NCBI GenBank assembly: GCA_900318775.1
Contig: ONLY01000016.1
Span: 1 to 64,000, forward strand
Source: an uncultured Prevotellaceae bacterium
GTDB lineage: Bacteria; Bacteroidota; Bacteroidia; Bacteroidales; Bacteroidaceae
Direction: 5' to 3'
Length of the DNA: 64,000 nucleotides
Positions 38,989 to 49,800 of the stretch are shown piece by piece. Both the position numbers and the translations under genes were made by a program. The notes below the pieces were generated by a model, which worked only from the letters and a program-made list of their open reading frames with translations, had not been told where the DNA came from and ran no database searches. Every line of letters begins with the position of its first letter. Position 1 is the stretch's first letter.

Positions 38989-39009
38989 GACGGAAAAAGG
39001 CGTTTTCCT

Positions 39010-39040
39010 TTTGTTTTGTACGCACTTATCCGTACCTTTG
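39010..39040 (+). promoter_or_regulatory. Promoter of the GH3-family gene
   Basis: TTTG (39010-39013), 19 bp, TACCTTTG (39033-39040), 20 nt before the ATG at 39061. It rules out the longer in-frame start at 39016. Confidence 0.75.
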
Positions 39041-39060
39041 CACTACCAAAATGCATTGAA

Positions 39061-40590
39061 ATGAACACTACCGGTCTCCTCAATAAAATATATTTCTCAA
39101 GAAGACAGAAGCAGCTGGAGAAATATGCCACTAAACCTAAGGAAATCCAGCAAAAGATTTTCCGCCACCTCATCCGCCAAGGCAGGAAGACAACGTGGGG
39201 AAAAGAGCATAACTACGAACAGATTGACTCTTACGAAGAGTTCCGCAAGCAGGTGCCTGTGAACACCTATGAGGAACTGAAGAGTTACATCCACGAGATG
39301 CGTAAAGGCAAAGCGGATATCCTTTGGCCAGGCGTAGTGCGCTGGTACGCAAAATCATCAGGTACCACCAATGACAAGAGCAAGTTCATTCCTGTGAGCG
39401 GAGAGGGACTCAAGAACATCCACTACCGTGGAGGAACGGACTGCATCGTCAGCTATCTGCACATCAACCCCAAAAGCAAATTCTTCTCAGGCAAGAGCCT
39501 CATTTTGGGAGGAAGCCACGCGCCCAACCTCAATACGCCCAACAGTTTGGTAGGAGACCTTAGTGCCATCCTCATCGAGAATATCCCGACGGCTGCTAAG
39601 ATGATCCGCGTGCCCAAGAAGCAAGTCGCCCTGCTGAGCGACTTCGAAGAGAAGCGTGACAAGATTGCTCATGCCGCTATGGACATGAACATCACCAACA
39701 TCAGCGGCGTGCCTTCATGGATGCTCAGCGTGCTGAAGCGAGTGATGGAGCTGAAAGGAGTTGACCGTCTGGATGAAGTGTGGCCCAACTTGGAAGTCTT
39801 CTTCCACGGAGGTGTGGCTTTCACGCCTTATAGAGACCAATACAAGAGCATCATCGGACTGCCCAACATGCATTACATGGAGACTTACAATGCCAGCGAA
39901 GGTTTCTTCGGTTTGCAGAACGACCTCTCCGACCCCAATATGCTCTTGATGATTGACTACGGAATCTTCTATGAGTTCTGTCCGCTGGACAACCTGGATG
40001 ACAAAGGCTACCCCATCGATGAGCAAAAGATTGTACCGCTATGGGAAGTGCAGCCAGGCACCAACTACGCCATGATTATCAGCACCAGCTGCGGTTTGTG
40101 GCGCTACCTGATAGGCGACACGGTGAAGTTCTCACAGGCAAACCCATACAAGTTCTGCATCACAGGGCGCACAAAGCACTTCATCAACGCATTTGGCGAG
40201 GAACTCATCGTCGACAACGCCGAGAAGGGACTGTTGCAAGCATGTGTTGCCACAGGCGCGCAAGTGAAAGACTACACGGCAGCCCCCATCTTCATGGACA
40301 GCAACGCGAAATGCCGTCACCAATGGCTGATTGAGTTTGCCAAAGCGCCAAGTTCCATCGAAGAGTTTGCCACCATTTTGGACCGTTCGCTGCAAGCCAT
40401 TAACTCCGACTACGAAGCTAAGCGTCACAAGGACATCACCCTTCAAAGACTGGAAATCATCGAGGCCAAGAACGGACTATTCGACGAATGGCTCAAGAGC
40501 AAAGGCAAGCTAGGCGGCCAGCACAAGATTCCACGCCTCAGCAATTCAAGGCAATACATCGAAGAGCTGATGGCCATGAACAATGAATAA
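39061..40590 (+). CDS. GH3 family (auxin-responsive-like) acyl-adenylating protein
   Basis: This 509-aa protein resembles the GH3 acyl acid-amido synthetases of plants, which adenylate a carboxylate and join it to an amino acid. The ATP-binding loop YAKSSGTTNDKSKFIPV, the middle motif YNASEGFFG and the hinge region with GLWRYLIGDTVKF are visible. Bacterial homologues are common in Bacteroidota but their substrate is unknown. The following Ig-like lipoprotein gene is 21 bp away and is likely co-transcribed. Confidence 0.88.
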   Translation: MNTTGLLNKIYFSRRQKQLEKYATKPKEIQQKIFRHLIRQGRKTTWGKEHNYEQIDSYEEFRKQVPVNTYEELKSYIHEMRKGKADILWPGVVRWYAKSSGTTNDKSKFIPVSGEGLKNIHYRGGTDCIVSYLHINPKSKFFSGKSLILGGSHAPNLNTPNSLVGDLSAILIENIPTAAKMIRVPKKQVALLSDFEEKRDKIAHAAMDMNITNISGVPSWMLSVLKRVMELKGVDRLDEVWPNLEVFFHGGVAFTPYRDQYKSIIGLPNMHYMETYNASEGFFGLQNDLSDPNMLLMIDYGIFYEFCPLDNLDDKGYPIDEQKIVPLWEVQPGTNYAMIISTSCGLWRYLIGDTVKFSQANPYKFCITGRTKHFINAFGEELIVDNAEKGLLQACVATGAQVKDYTAAPIFMDSNAKCRHQWLIEFAKAPSSIEEFATILDRSLQAINSDYEAKRHKDITLQRLEIIEAKNGLFDEWLKSKGKLGGQHKIPRLSNSRQYIEELMAMNNE

Positions 40591-40611
40591 TTAACAACGA
40601 ACAAACAGCAA

Positions 40612-42690
40612 ATGACAATGAAGTTCTCCAAACATACTGCTCACGAGACGGCCAAGCCGCATGGCTTCATTGCTTATTGGCCCTTGTTCATTGTCAGCAG
40701 TCTCTTACTTCTTCTTTCATGTGCACGCATCGGAACCCCTGACGGCGGCCCTTACGACGAGACTCCCCCTAAAGTGGTTCGCACATCACCCAAGTACGGC
40801 TCAGCCCACGTCAAAGACGTGAAGAAGGTGACCATCGAGTTTGACGAGATTATCAAGGTGGACAACGCGATGGAGAAAGTTGTTATCTCACCACCACAAA
40901 TCGAGCAACCCGAGATTGAGGCTATTGGCAAGAAGGTAACAATCACATTGCTTGACTCGCTCAAGCCTAACATGACATACACCATCGACTTTGCTGACGC
41001 CATTGTCGATAACAACGAAGGGAACCCCTACGGCGACTATGCTTTTACCTTCTCCACAGGAGAACAGGTCGATTCGTTCCAAGTATCTGGACATGTGCTC
41101 GAAGCCAGCAACCTCGAGCCCATCAAGGGCATGCTGGTAGGCCTCTACAAACTGGAGAGCAGCAACAATGAAGTAGACAGTCTTCCCGACTCCATTTTTC
41201 GTACAAAGCCTTTTGAGCGCATCTCGCGCACAGACAGCCGCGGACACTTTATCATCAAAGGATTGTCTGCCGGCGATTACCGCGTGTTTGCCCTCAACGA
41301 CCAGAACCAGAACTACATCTACGACCAGCGGGCAGAGAAGGTGGCATTTTCCAAGCGAATCCTATCCACCTCCAGCAAGCCAGACTTGCGCCCAGACACC
41401 ATTTGGCACGACAGTATCCACTACGACTCGATTGTCATGACACCTTATACGCACTACTATCCTGACGATATAGTGCTGATGGCATTTGAGCCAAGCGCTC
41501 AAGACCGCTACCTGCTGAAAAACGAACGCCCCACACTGCAGCAGTTCACACTCTTTTTCACGGCACCGTCTGACACGCTTCCCAAACTGACAGGCTTAAA
41601 CTTTGATGCCACAGATGCCTTTGTCATTGACGCGAGCGAGCACAATGACACCATTGACTACTGGATACGCGATTCCCTCATTTACAACTTGGACACGCTG
41701 GAGATACAGCTTGACTATTTTGCCACAGACACCACAGGAAATCTTGCCATACGGACAGACACGCTCACCATGGTGCCTAAACTGACTAAAGCAAAACTGG
41801 CCAAGCAGCAAAAAGAGAAATGGGAGGAGTGGGCTGACGAATACCGTGAGAAGGTCAAGGAAGAGCAGCGCGCTGCCCGCAAGGCACAAAAAGGGGCAGG
41901 AGAAGCTGTAGAGAAGAAGAGCAAGAAAAAGAAGAAGGAAGAAGAGGAAGAGCTGGAAATTCCGCCAATGCCTGAAGAGTTCATGGAATTCAAGACCAGC
42001 AACATGCAAGGATTGGACCCAGACAAGAACATCGACCTCTTCTTCAACGAGCCCATTGCGTCGTTCGACCCATCCAAGGTACATTTTTCCATCTTGGTTG
42101 ACACTCTCTATGTGCCGACGAAGTGCTTGATACGGCAAGTGCCTAACAAGCCTCGTCACTATCGCCTTTACGCTGAATGGGAGACCGATTCCAGCTACCA
42201 GATAAAACTGGACACAGCAGCATTCGTCAACATCTACGGCATGCGTTCTGGGAAACAAATCCGAAACATTCGCATGAAAGCCCTCAATAGCTACTCTACC
42301 CTGTTTGTCACGCTACAAGGCTCATACCCTTCAGCCTACATTCAACTGATAGATGGCAGCGACAAGGTGGTAAAAACGTTGAAAGCAACAAATGGCAGAG
42401 CAGACTTCTACTTCATCACACCGGGCACTTACTACTTACGCATGTTTGAGGACACCAACGGCAATGGCATGTGGGACACAGGAGACTACGACCAGCAACT
42501 GCAACCCGAGCAGGTGTACTATTACCCTGACCCACTGACCTTAAAGGCACAATGGGAAATCTCGCAGACATGGAACCCTGCCAGCACACCAATCCCTATG
42601 CAGAAACCTGGCAAAATCACCAAACAGAAACCAGAAAAAGCGAAGAGCGTGCGCAATCGGAACGCAACACGCAAAAGCAATAAAAAATAA
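40612..42690 (+). CDS. Ig-like (Big_5) domain lipoprotein
   Basis: A long polar N-terminal region precedes the hydrophobic segment and a lipobox LLLSC with C37, so it is probably an envelope lipoprotein. Residues about 45-145 form an Ig-like domain (PPKVVRTSPKYGSAHV, ITIEFDEII type). A middle part has a pre-albumin-like fold, and a Lys/Glu-rich segment (about 385-455) splits it from a C-terminal domain. The tail is strongly basic. It follows the GH3-like gene. Function unknown. Alternative start ATG at 40618. Confidence 0.75.
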   Translation: MTMKFSKHTAHETAKPHGFIAYWPLFIVSSLLLLLSCARIGTPDGGPYDETPPKVVRTSPKYGSAHVKDVKKVTIEFDEIIKVDNAMEKVVISPPQIEQPEIEAIGKKVTITLLDSLKPNMTYTIDFADAIVDNNEGNPYGDYAFTFSTGEQVDSFQVSGHVLEASNLEPIKGMLVGLYKLESSNNEVDSLPDSIFRTKPFERISRTDSRGHFIIKGLSAGDYRVFALNDQNQNYIYDQRAEKVAFSKRILSTSSKPDLRPDTIWHDSIHYDSIVMTPYTHYYPDDIVLMAFEPSAQDRYLLKNERPTLQQFTLFFTAPSDTLPKLTGLNFDATDAFVIDASEHNDTIDYWIRDSLIYNLDTLEIQLDYFATDTTGNLAIRTDTLTMVPKLTKAKLAKQQKEKWEEWADEYREKVKEEQRAARKAQKGAGEAVEKKSKKKKKEEEEELEIPPMPEEFMEFKTSNMQGLDPDKNIDLFFNEPIASFDPSKVHFSILVDTLYVPTKCLIRQVPNKPRHYRLYAEWETDSSYQIKLDTAAFVNIYGMRSGKQIRNIRMKALNSYSTLFVTLQGSYPSAYIQLIDGSDKVVKTLKATNGRADFYFITPGTYYLRMFEDTNGNGMWDTGDYDQQLQPEQVYYYPDPLTLKAQWEISQTWNPASTPIPMQKPGKITKQKPEKAKSVRNRNATRKSNKK

Positions 42691-42704
42691 AAAGGACATA
42701 TCAA

Positions 42705-42741
42705 ACAGGAGAGGCACGAATGACATTCGCGCCTCTCCTGT
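42705..42741. terminator. Bidirectional terminator between Ig-like lipoprotein and xerD
   Basis: ACAGGAGAGGC and GCCTCTCCTGT flank an inner CGAA/TTCG pairing. The genes converge here, so it can serve both strands. Confidence 0.8.
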
Positions 42742-42748
42742 TTACTGC

Positions 42749-43666
42749 CTATTCTTGCTTCCGTATGTTGCGTGGATGATGCAACAAGATTTCCTCACGC
42801 AGATGCGAGGTATCAATATGCGTGTAGATTTGAGTGGTGGCTATCGATTCATGCCCCAGCATGGCTTGAATGGCACGAAGATTGGCCCCTCCCTCCAATA
42901 ACGAGGTGGCAAACGAGTGACGGAACGTATGGGGCGAGACCGTCTTCTTGATGCCCGCCTTCTCCACCAGGTCCTTTATAATCAGAAACACCATGACACG
43001 AGTCAGCGGCTTCTTTCTGCGGAAACTCAAAAACACATAGTCTTGGTACTCAGGCGGAATAGCCAACAGATTTCTGTCCCGGAAATATAGCTGCAACTCA
43101 TGGACAGCTTTCTCGGATATAGGAACCAAACGTTGCTTGGAGCCCTTTCCTTCCACCTTGATGAACATCTCATCAAAAAACAAGCCACTGAGTTTCAAAT
43201 CGACCAACTCGCTCACGCGCAATCCGCAACTGAACAGCGTCTCTATCATTGCCTTGTTGCGTTGCCCTTCTTGCTGACTCAAGTCTATCACAGATTCGAT
43301 AGCATCAATCTCATCGACCGACAACACATCAGGCAGATGCTGAGGCCTTTTAGGGAACTCCAGCAACTCCGTCGGGTTCGTCTCCAGCACATCGCCCAGC
43401 ACCAGAAAGTGGTAGAAACTGCGTACACCAGACAAGATACGCGACAACGATGTGGAAGAGATGCCCACATCTACCATCATAGACGCGAAATGATGCAAAT
43501 CCTCCAGCTCCACCTGCGTGAAATCTTTTCCTTCTCCCTCGATAAACGCAAGGAACTTGTCCAAGTCCCGCATGTACGCATCAATCGTGTTGGCAGAACT
43601 TGCTTTCTCCAACTTCAGATACTGATAATAACGCCGCACAAGGCGCTGCTGCTCTTGTTGTTCCAT
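42749..43666 (-). CDS. xerD: Site-specific tyrosine recombinase XerD
   Basis: It resolves chromosome dimers at dif together with XerC. Catalytic residues are R150 (CGLRVSEL), K174 (GKGSK), H246 and R249 (PHTFRHSF), H272 (LGHES) and nucleophile Y281 (QIYTH). Length 305 aa is typical. The ATG at 43666 is used because the -7 element TACCTTTG (minus strand 43679-43672) lies inside the longer frame starting at 43702. No second recombinase or dif-like site was noticed nearby. Confidence 0.93.
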   Translation of the reverse strand: MEQQEQQRLVRRYYQYLKLEKASSANTIDAYMRDLDKFLAFIEGEGKDFTQVELEDLHHFASMMVDVGISSTSLSRILSGVRSFYHFLVLGDVLETNPTELLEFPKRPQHLPDVLSVDEIDAIESVIDLSQQEGQRNKAMIETLFSCGLRVSELVDLKLSGLFFDEMFIKVEGKGSKQRLVPISEKAVHELQLYFRDRNLLAIPPEYQDYVFLSFRRKKPLTRVMVFLIIKDLVEKAGIKKTVSPHTFRHSFATSLLEGGANLRAIQAMLGHESIATTQIYTHIDTSHLREEILLHHPRNIRKQE

Positions 43667-43824
43667 CGTCACAAAGGTAGGAAATAATGAGGAATGAGGC
43701 ATGAAGAATAAGGAATTATATGTTTAATTTGGTGAAAAAACTATATGAATGCTAAAAATCCCAATCGCTAATTCCCAATTCCTAATTAAATCACTTACCT
43801 TTGCATATCAATCAATAACAAAAC

Positions 43825-45486
43825 ATGAAGAAGACCTTATTCACATGGCTGGCCATTCTGGCCTTCCTGCCACTGCGTGCACAGACGGAGCACAACTTCG
43901 CCGTCTCTAAATATCTTGACCTCTTCAATACCATCTACCGGCAGCTTGACATCTTCTACGTCGATTCGCTTGAAGCAGACAAACTGGTACGTGTAGGTAT
44001 TGACGCCATCACGCGTGAACTTGACCTCTACACCCGTTTCTACCCCGAAGAGGATATCAGCGAGCTGAAGATGATGACAACAGGCAAATATGGCGGCATT
44101 GGCTCCATCATCCGTATGCGTAAAGACTCTACCGTCATCATCCATGAACCCTACCCCGATATGCCTGCCGCAGAAGTAGGCCTGCAGGTGGGCGACGTGA
44201 TGCTGAAGATTGACAATAAAGACCTCAAGGGACTTAGCACAGCGGAGGTAAGTGACCTGCTCCGCGGAGAGCCTGGCACCACCTTCATGCTGCGTATCCA
44301 GCGCCCTGGAGAGAAGAAGCCACGCGACTTCAAAATCACTCGACGCAGCATCAAGAAATCTGCTCTCCCTTATGTTGGAATGGTAGGCAACGACATCGGA
44401 TACATCTTCCTTTCGGAGTTCACAGAGGGTTGCGCCAAAGACATGCGTAAAGCCATCATTTCTCTGAAGGAGAAGGGTGCCAAGCGCCTTGTGCTCGACC
44501 TGCGCGGCAATGGCGGAGGCCTGCTCAGCGAGGCTGTTGACATTGTCAACCTTTTCGTTCCCAAAGGGCTCAAGATTGTGGAGACCCGAGGCAAGCACCT
44601 CGCCGCCCACTTTGCTTACAATACAAACAGCGAACCACTTGACACAAACATTCCACTTGCAGTCCTTGTCAACGAAGAGACAGCCAGTGCTGCTGAAATC
44701 GTTTCAGGCTCCTTGCAAGACCTTGATCGTGCCGTAGTGGTGGGCTGTGACACCTATGGAAAGGGACTGGTGCAGAGCTCACGCGAACTCCCTTACAACA
44801 GCAGCCTCAAACTCACCACCGCCAAGTACTATCTCCCCTCTGGACGCTGCATCCAGAAGGTAGACTACAAGCGCCTGCGTGAAGCGGCAGAAATCTACCG
44901 TACCACCGGCAAACGCATAGACACCACTGCCGACAGTCTCAAGCAGCATTTCCGCACAGCAGGTGGACGTGATGTGACTGAAGGTAGCGGCATTCACCCT
45001 GATTTCGAGGTAAAGCACGACACCGTGTCCAACCTCATCTTCTATCTCTCCACAGATGACATCCTCATTGATTGGGGCACACGCTACTTCCAAAGTCATC
45101 CTTCCATTCCAGCCGTCAGTGAATTCGCCATCACCGACGAAGACTATGCCGACTTCAAAAAGATGGTTAAGGAGAGCGGCTTCGAGTATGACCGCCAAAG
45201 CGGCAAGCGCCTTGACGAGCTGAAGAAAGCCGCTCAATTCGAAGGATACTACGATGACGCCAAGGCAGAATTCGATGCCCTCGAAAAGAAACTCGCCCAC
45301 AATCTTGACCGCGAGATGGAGCATCAGCAGAAAGACATTCGCCGCCTCATGGCCAACGAAGTCATCAAGCGCTACTACTACCAGGCTGGCATCGTGGAGG
45401 AAATGCTCAAGGATGACGATGACCTGAAGCGTGCCCTTGACGTGCTCAACAACGAAAGTGAATACAATAAAGCATTAGGGAAATGA
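43825..45486 (+). CDS. S41 family carboxyl-terminal processing protease
   Basis: This exported serine protease has a signal peptide (MKKTLFTWLAILAFLPLRAQ), a PDZ domain at about residues 85-170 (GGIGSIIRM, AAEVGLQVGDVMLKID) and a peptidase core with S288 in NEETASAAEI and K313 in YGKGLVQ, a Ser-Lys dyad. It probably acts in the periplasm on C-terminal tails. A -7 element TACCTTTG is at 43796-43803. The next gene overlaps by 4 nt. Length 553 aa. Confidence 0.92.
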   Translation: MKKTLFTWLAILAFLPLRAQTEHNFAVSKYLDLFNTIYRQLDIFYVDSLEADKLVRVGIDAITRELDLYTRFYPEEDISELKMMTTGKYGGIGSIIRMRKDSTVIIHEPYPDMPAAEVGLQVGDVMLKIDNKDLKGLSTAEVSDLLRGEPGTTFMLRIQRPGEKKPRDFKITRRSIKKSALPYVGMVGNDIGYIFLSEFTEGCAKDMRKAIISLKEKGAKRLVLDLRGNGGGLLSEAVDIVNLFVPKGLKIVETRGKHLAAHFAYNTNSEPLDTNIPLAVLVNEETASAAEIVSGSLQDLDRAVVVGCDTYGKGLVQSSRELPYNSSLKLTTAKYYLPSGRCIQKVDYKRLREAAEIYRTTGKRIDTTADSLKQHFRTAGGRDVTEGSGIHPDFEVKHDTVSNLIFYLSTDDILIDWGTRYFQSHPSIPAVSEFAITDEDYADFKKMVKESGFEYDRQSGKRLDELKKAAQFEGYYDDAKAEFDALEKKLAHNLDREMEHQQKDIRRLMANEVIKRYYYQAGIVEEMLKDDDDLKRALDVLNNESEYNKALGK

Positions 45487-45692
45487 GTTTACGCAATAAC
45501 CGCGCAGCCAAACTGAACCGCTACATGATGTTTGGCATGTTCTTTCTCGGCATCATCGTGCTGGGATGTGTCTTCGCCTTCCTTTATCTTTCCTACAACA
45601 GGACTGACAACCCCTTCGTGCAGCAACCGCAGGAAGAAGGGGTAACCGACAGCATCGTCCTGCTCGTCAACGACACAACGCTTGTAGAGTAG
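45483..45692 (+). CDS. Small single-pass membrane protein
   Basis: This 69-aa protein has one membrane segment (MMFGMFFLGIIVLGCVFAFLYL, residues about 15-36) after a basic start and a polar, acidic tail. The ATG overlaps the S41 protease stop and the end is 1 bp from the DUF3108 gene start, so it belongs to that operon. I recognise no family. Confidence 0.75.
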   Translation: MSLRNNRAAKLNRYMMFGMFFLGIIVLGCVFAFLYLSYNRTDNPFVQQPQEEGVTDSIVLLVNDTTLVE

Positions 45693-45693
45693 C

Positions 45694-46473
45694 ATGAGAA
45701 AGTCACTCATCGCAGGAGTCATCCTCTGCCTTCTGTTCTCTGTACAGTTGCACGCACAGTGCCCCACCGAGAACACAGCCTTCAAGGCAGGTGAACGCCT
45801 CACCTACGACCTCTATTTCAACTGGAAATTCATTTGGGTAAAATGCGGCGCAGCCCATTACAACATGCATTCAGCCAATTACAAAGGGCAGAATGCCTTG
45901 CGCAATGACCTGCTCTTCACCAGCAACAAGCGATGTGACGCAGTCTTCACCATGCGCGATACTCTCATCTCTTACATGACCCCGCAACTGGTGCCACTCT
46001 ATTTTCGGAAAGGATCTCTCGAAGGCAAGCACTATACCGTTGATGAAGTGTGGTACACCTACCCCAAAGGGAAGAGCCATGTGAAGCAGCACTATCTTAA
46101 TCGCCACGGTGAATGGTCGGAGCACCACCACGAGAGCGACGATTGCAACTACGACATGCTCTCCATTCTCGCTCTCGCCCGCACTTTCTCGCCTAAAGAC
46201 TACAAGCCAGGGCACCGCATTCACTTTCCCATGGCCACAGGCAAGAAGGTAGAAGAGCAGACGCTGGTCTATCGTGGCAAGAAAGACTGGAAAGCCAATG
46301 ACAGGAAGACTTACCACTGCCTCATTTTCTCCCTGCTCGATTATGAGGAGAAATCCAAGGACAAGGAGCTTCTACGCTTCTATGTCACCGACGACACCCG
46401 CCACATGCCCGTCCGTATCGACTTCTACCTCAAGTTCGGCACAGCCAAGGCATATCTGGCAAAGAGCAACTAA
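45694..46473 (+). CDS. DUF3108 domain exported protein
   Basis: A signal peptide (MRKSLIAGVILCLLFSVQLHAQ) leads into a DUF3108 domain: FKAGERLTYDLYFNWKFIWVKCG at about residues 29-51, strands with regular aromatic residues, then MPVRIDFYLKFGTAKAYL near the end. Members are periplasmic or outer-membrane proteins of unknown function. It is the third gene of the S41 protease group. Length 259 aa. Confidence 0.82.
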   Translation: MRKSLIAGVILCLLFSVQLHAQCPTENTAFKAGERLTYDLYFNWKFIWVKCGAAHYNMHSANYKGQNALRNDLLFTSNKRCDAVFTMRDTLISYMTPQLVPLYFRKGSLEGKHYTVDEVWYTYPKGKSHVKQHYLNRHGEWSEHHHESDDCNYDMLSILALARTFSPKDYKPGHRIHFPMATGKKVEEQTLVYRGKKDWKANDRKTYHCLIFSLLDYEEKSKDKELLRFYVTDDTRHMPVRIDFYLKFGTAKAYLAKSN

Positions 46474-46534
46474 GCACACCACAAAACAAAAGCATAAGAG
46501 TGTGTCAAACAAGGCACCTCTATAACCTCAAAAG

Positions 46535-46702
46535 CGAAGTGCCCCACACCGATGAACCGATGTGGGGCACTTCGTTGATTGAGGTGTTAGCCTCATTCGC
46601 TTTTCCACAGCCTCGTTTGCCCCCCTTTCACAGCACGAAAGGCAGAAACATCCAACAAGGGGAAATAAAGAGAGCCACTCGGAATCATCCAAGTGGCTCT
46701 CT
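46535..46702. terminator. Two hairpins after the DUF3108 gene
   Basis: The first, CGAAGTGCCCCACA / TGTGGGGCACTTCG (46535-46574), has a nearly perfect long stem. The second, AGAGAGCCACT / AGTGGCTCTCT (46670-46702), has an 11-nt loop and a CTTCTTCT tail. The region 46474-46833 shows no gene. A short GAGTCTTTTTCTTT at about 46713-46726 repeats the sequence just before the carB stop. Confidence 0.7.
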
Positions 46703-46809
46703 TCTTCTATCATTGAGTCTTTTTCTTTCACGACACCGATGTGCGTTCGCGGTCCGCTTCGCCTGCGTTCCTGGGCTCGCAGAACGCTACTCCCATCCCC
46801 CGCTTATTC

Positions 46810-46832
46810 GAAAAAGACACTCAGTCTTTTTC
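46810..46832 (-). terminator. Terminator of carB
   Basis: GAAAAAGAC and GTCTTTTTC form a 9-bp stem directly after the carB stop on the minus strand, with a short T-rich tail. Confidence 0.65.
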
Positions 46833-46833
46833 T

Positions 46834-49800
46834 TTAAGCGTCATATTCCTGCCATGACTTAATCTGCAGGTCCTCCATACCCAACTGGCAGAAGGCCTCG
46901 ATGAAGGCAGATGCCAAGCGAGCATTGGTGATGAGCGGAATGTTGTGGTCGATGGCACCACGACGGATGCGATAGCCGTTGGTGAGCTCACGCTTCGTGT
47001 GGTTCTTTGGAATGTTGACGATGAGGTCGAACTTGTGGTCCGCAATCATCTTCATCACATTTGGCTTGTCACTGTTCTCCTCATCAGGCCATGCAACGGC
47101 TGTAGCCTTCACATTGTTATCGTTGAGGAACTTCGCAGTGCCCTCACTTGCGCAGATGGTGTAACCCTTTGCCACAAGTGCACGTGCAGCGTCAAGCATA
47201 GCCACCTTCTCCTTCGTGCCACCAGAAGAAATCATGATAGCCTTATCCTTTGAAGGAATCTTGTAGCCAGTAGCGATGAGAGAGTTGAGCAATGCCTCTT
47301 CATAAATATCGCCCATACAGCCAACCTCACCAGTAGAGCTCATGTCCACACCCAGCACAGGGTCGGCATTCTGCAAACGTGCGAAAGAGAACTGGCTAGC
47401 CTTCACACCCATGCGGTCAATGTCGAACTCGCTCTTGTTTGGCTTCTCGTATGGAGCATCAAGCATGATGCGTGTAGCCGTGTCGATGAAGTTGCGCTTG
47501 AGCACCTTGCTGACGAATGGGAACGAACGTGAAGCACGGAGGTTGCACTCGATTACCTTCACATCACGGCCCTTGGCCAAGTACTGGATATTGAATGGAC
47601 CAGAGATGTTCAGTTCCTTCGCGATAGCGCGGCTGATCTTCTTAATCTGACGGATGGTTGCGAAGCTGATTTGCTGAGCAGGGAACACCATTGTAGCGTC
47701 ACCTGAGTGCACACCAGCAAACTCAACGTGCTCGGAGATAGCGTATTCAACCACCTCACCATTCTTAGCTACAGCGTCGAACTCCACCTCGTTGGTCTCC
47801 TGCATGAACTGAGAGATAACCACAGGATACTCCTTGCTGACCTCGCTGGCCATCTGCAGGAAGCGCTCCAGTTCCTCATAGTCGTAGCACACGTTCATGG
47901 CAGCACCTGAGAGCACGTAAGAAGGACGCACGAGCACAGGGAAGCCTACACGCTCCACGAATGCCTTCACGTCGTCCATGCTGGTCAGGGCGCTCCACTG
48001 AGGCTGGTCAATACCCAGCTGGTCAAGCATCGCAGAGAACTTGTTGCGGTTCTCAGCGCGGTCAATGCTGACAGGGCTTGTACCCAGGATTGGCACGCTC
48101 TGACGGTGCAGCTTCATAGCCAAGTTGTTAGGAATCTGTCCACCCACTGAGACAATCACGCCACGTGGATTCTCCAAGTCAATCACGTCAAGCACACGCT
48201 CGAAGGAGAGCTCGTCGAAGTAGAGGCGGTCACACATGTCATAGTCTGTTGACACAGTCTCAGGGTTATAGTTAATCATGATGCTCTTGTAGCCCAACTT
48301 TCTGGCAGTTGTGATGGCGTTCACAGAGCACCAGTCAAACTCTACAGAAGAACCGATGCGGTAAGCACCAGAACCAAGCACAACAACAGACTTCTCGTGA
48401 GCATAGTAGTTCACGTCGTATCCCTCCACAGCATACGTCATATAGAGGTAGTTCGTCAAGTCTGGGTGTTCGCTGGCCACAGTTGGGATGCGCTTCACAG
48501 CAGGCAGAATGCCCAGCTTCTTGCGGTGAGCACGCACAGCAAGGTTCTCGCGCTCCATGTTCTCAGCAGCCTCCTTGCGCACAAAGCGTGCAATCTGGAA
48601 GTCAGAGAAGCCCCAAACCTTAGCCTGACGCATCACGTCAGCAGGGATATCCTCCACAGCGTTGTATGTTTCCAGTTTGTGCTTGTAGTCAACAATATTT
48701 TTCAGACGCTCGATGAACCAAGGGTCAATCTTCGTCAGTTCCACGATGCGGTCAATGGTGTAACCCTCTTCCAGAGCCTGAGCGATTGCGAAGATACGCA
48801 AGTCTGTTGGGTTAGCCAATTCATCATCCAGGTTGTCGAACTTTGTGTGGTCATTGCCCACAAAGCCGTGCATACCCTGACCAATCATACGGAGACCCTT
48901 CTGGATAAGCTCCTCGAAGGTGCGGCCAATTGACATGATTTCACCTACAGACTTCATGCTTGAGCCAATCTTGCGGCTCACACCCACAAACTTTGTCAAG
49001 TCCCAACGTGGAATCTTACAGATGAGGTAGTCGAGAGAAGGAGCCACATACGCAGAATTCGTAGTGCCCATCTCGCCAATCTGGTCAAGCGTGTAGCCCA
49101 ACGCAATCTTAGCAGCCACGAAAGCGAGAGGATAACCTGTAGCCTTCGAAGCCAAAGCAGAAGAACGGCTCAGACGCGCGTTAATCTCAATGATGCGGTA
49201 GTCGTTCGTTACAGCGTTGAATGCGAACTGGATGTTGCACTCACCCACGATGTTCAAGTGGCGAACACACTTGATGGTGATATCCTGCAGCATCTTCACC
49301 TGCTCCTCAGTCAGCGAGCAAGTTGGAGCCACCACGATACTCTCACCCGTGTGGATGCCCAGAGGATCGAAGTTCTCCATCGAAGCCACAGTGAAGCAGT
49401 GGTCATTTGCGTCGCGGATGCACTCAAATTCAATTTCCTTCCAGCCCTTCAGGCTCTCCTCCACCAGCACTTGGGGAGCAAAAGTGAAGGCAGACTCAGC
49501 AACCTGCTTGAAAGTCTCCTCGTCAGGACAAACGCCTGAACCCAGACCGCCCAGCGCATACGCTGAACGAATCATGATAGGATAGCCGATTCGGCGAGCT
49601 GTGGCAATAGCGTCCTCCATGGTCTCGCAAGCCTGGCTTACGGGCACCTTCAGGTTCACCTTATTCAGCTCCTTCACGAAGAGGTCGCGGTCCTCCGTGT
49701 TCATGATAGCCTCTACGCTCGTACCCAGCACTTCTACGCCATACTCCTTCAGGATGCCCTTCTGGAACAGCTCCGTGCCGCAGTTCAGCGCCGTCTGTCC

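Noticed and set aside
42749-43666. Integrase of a mobile element
   Set aside because: Length, motifs and housekeeping context fit XerD; no attachment sites or mobile-element genes are near.
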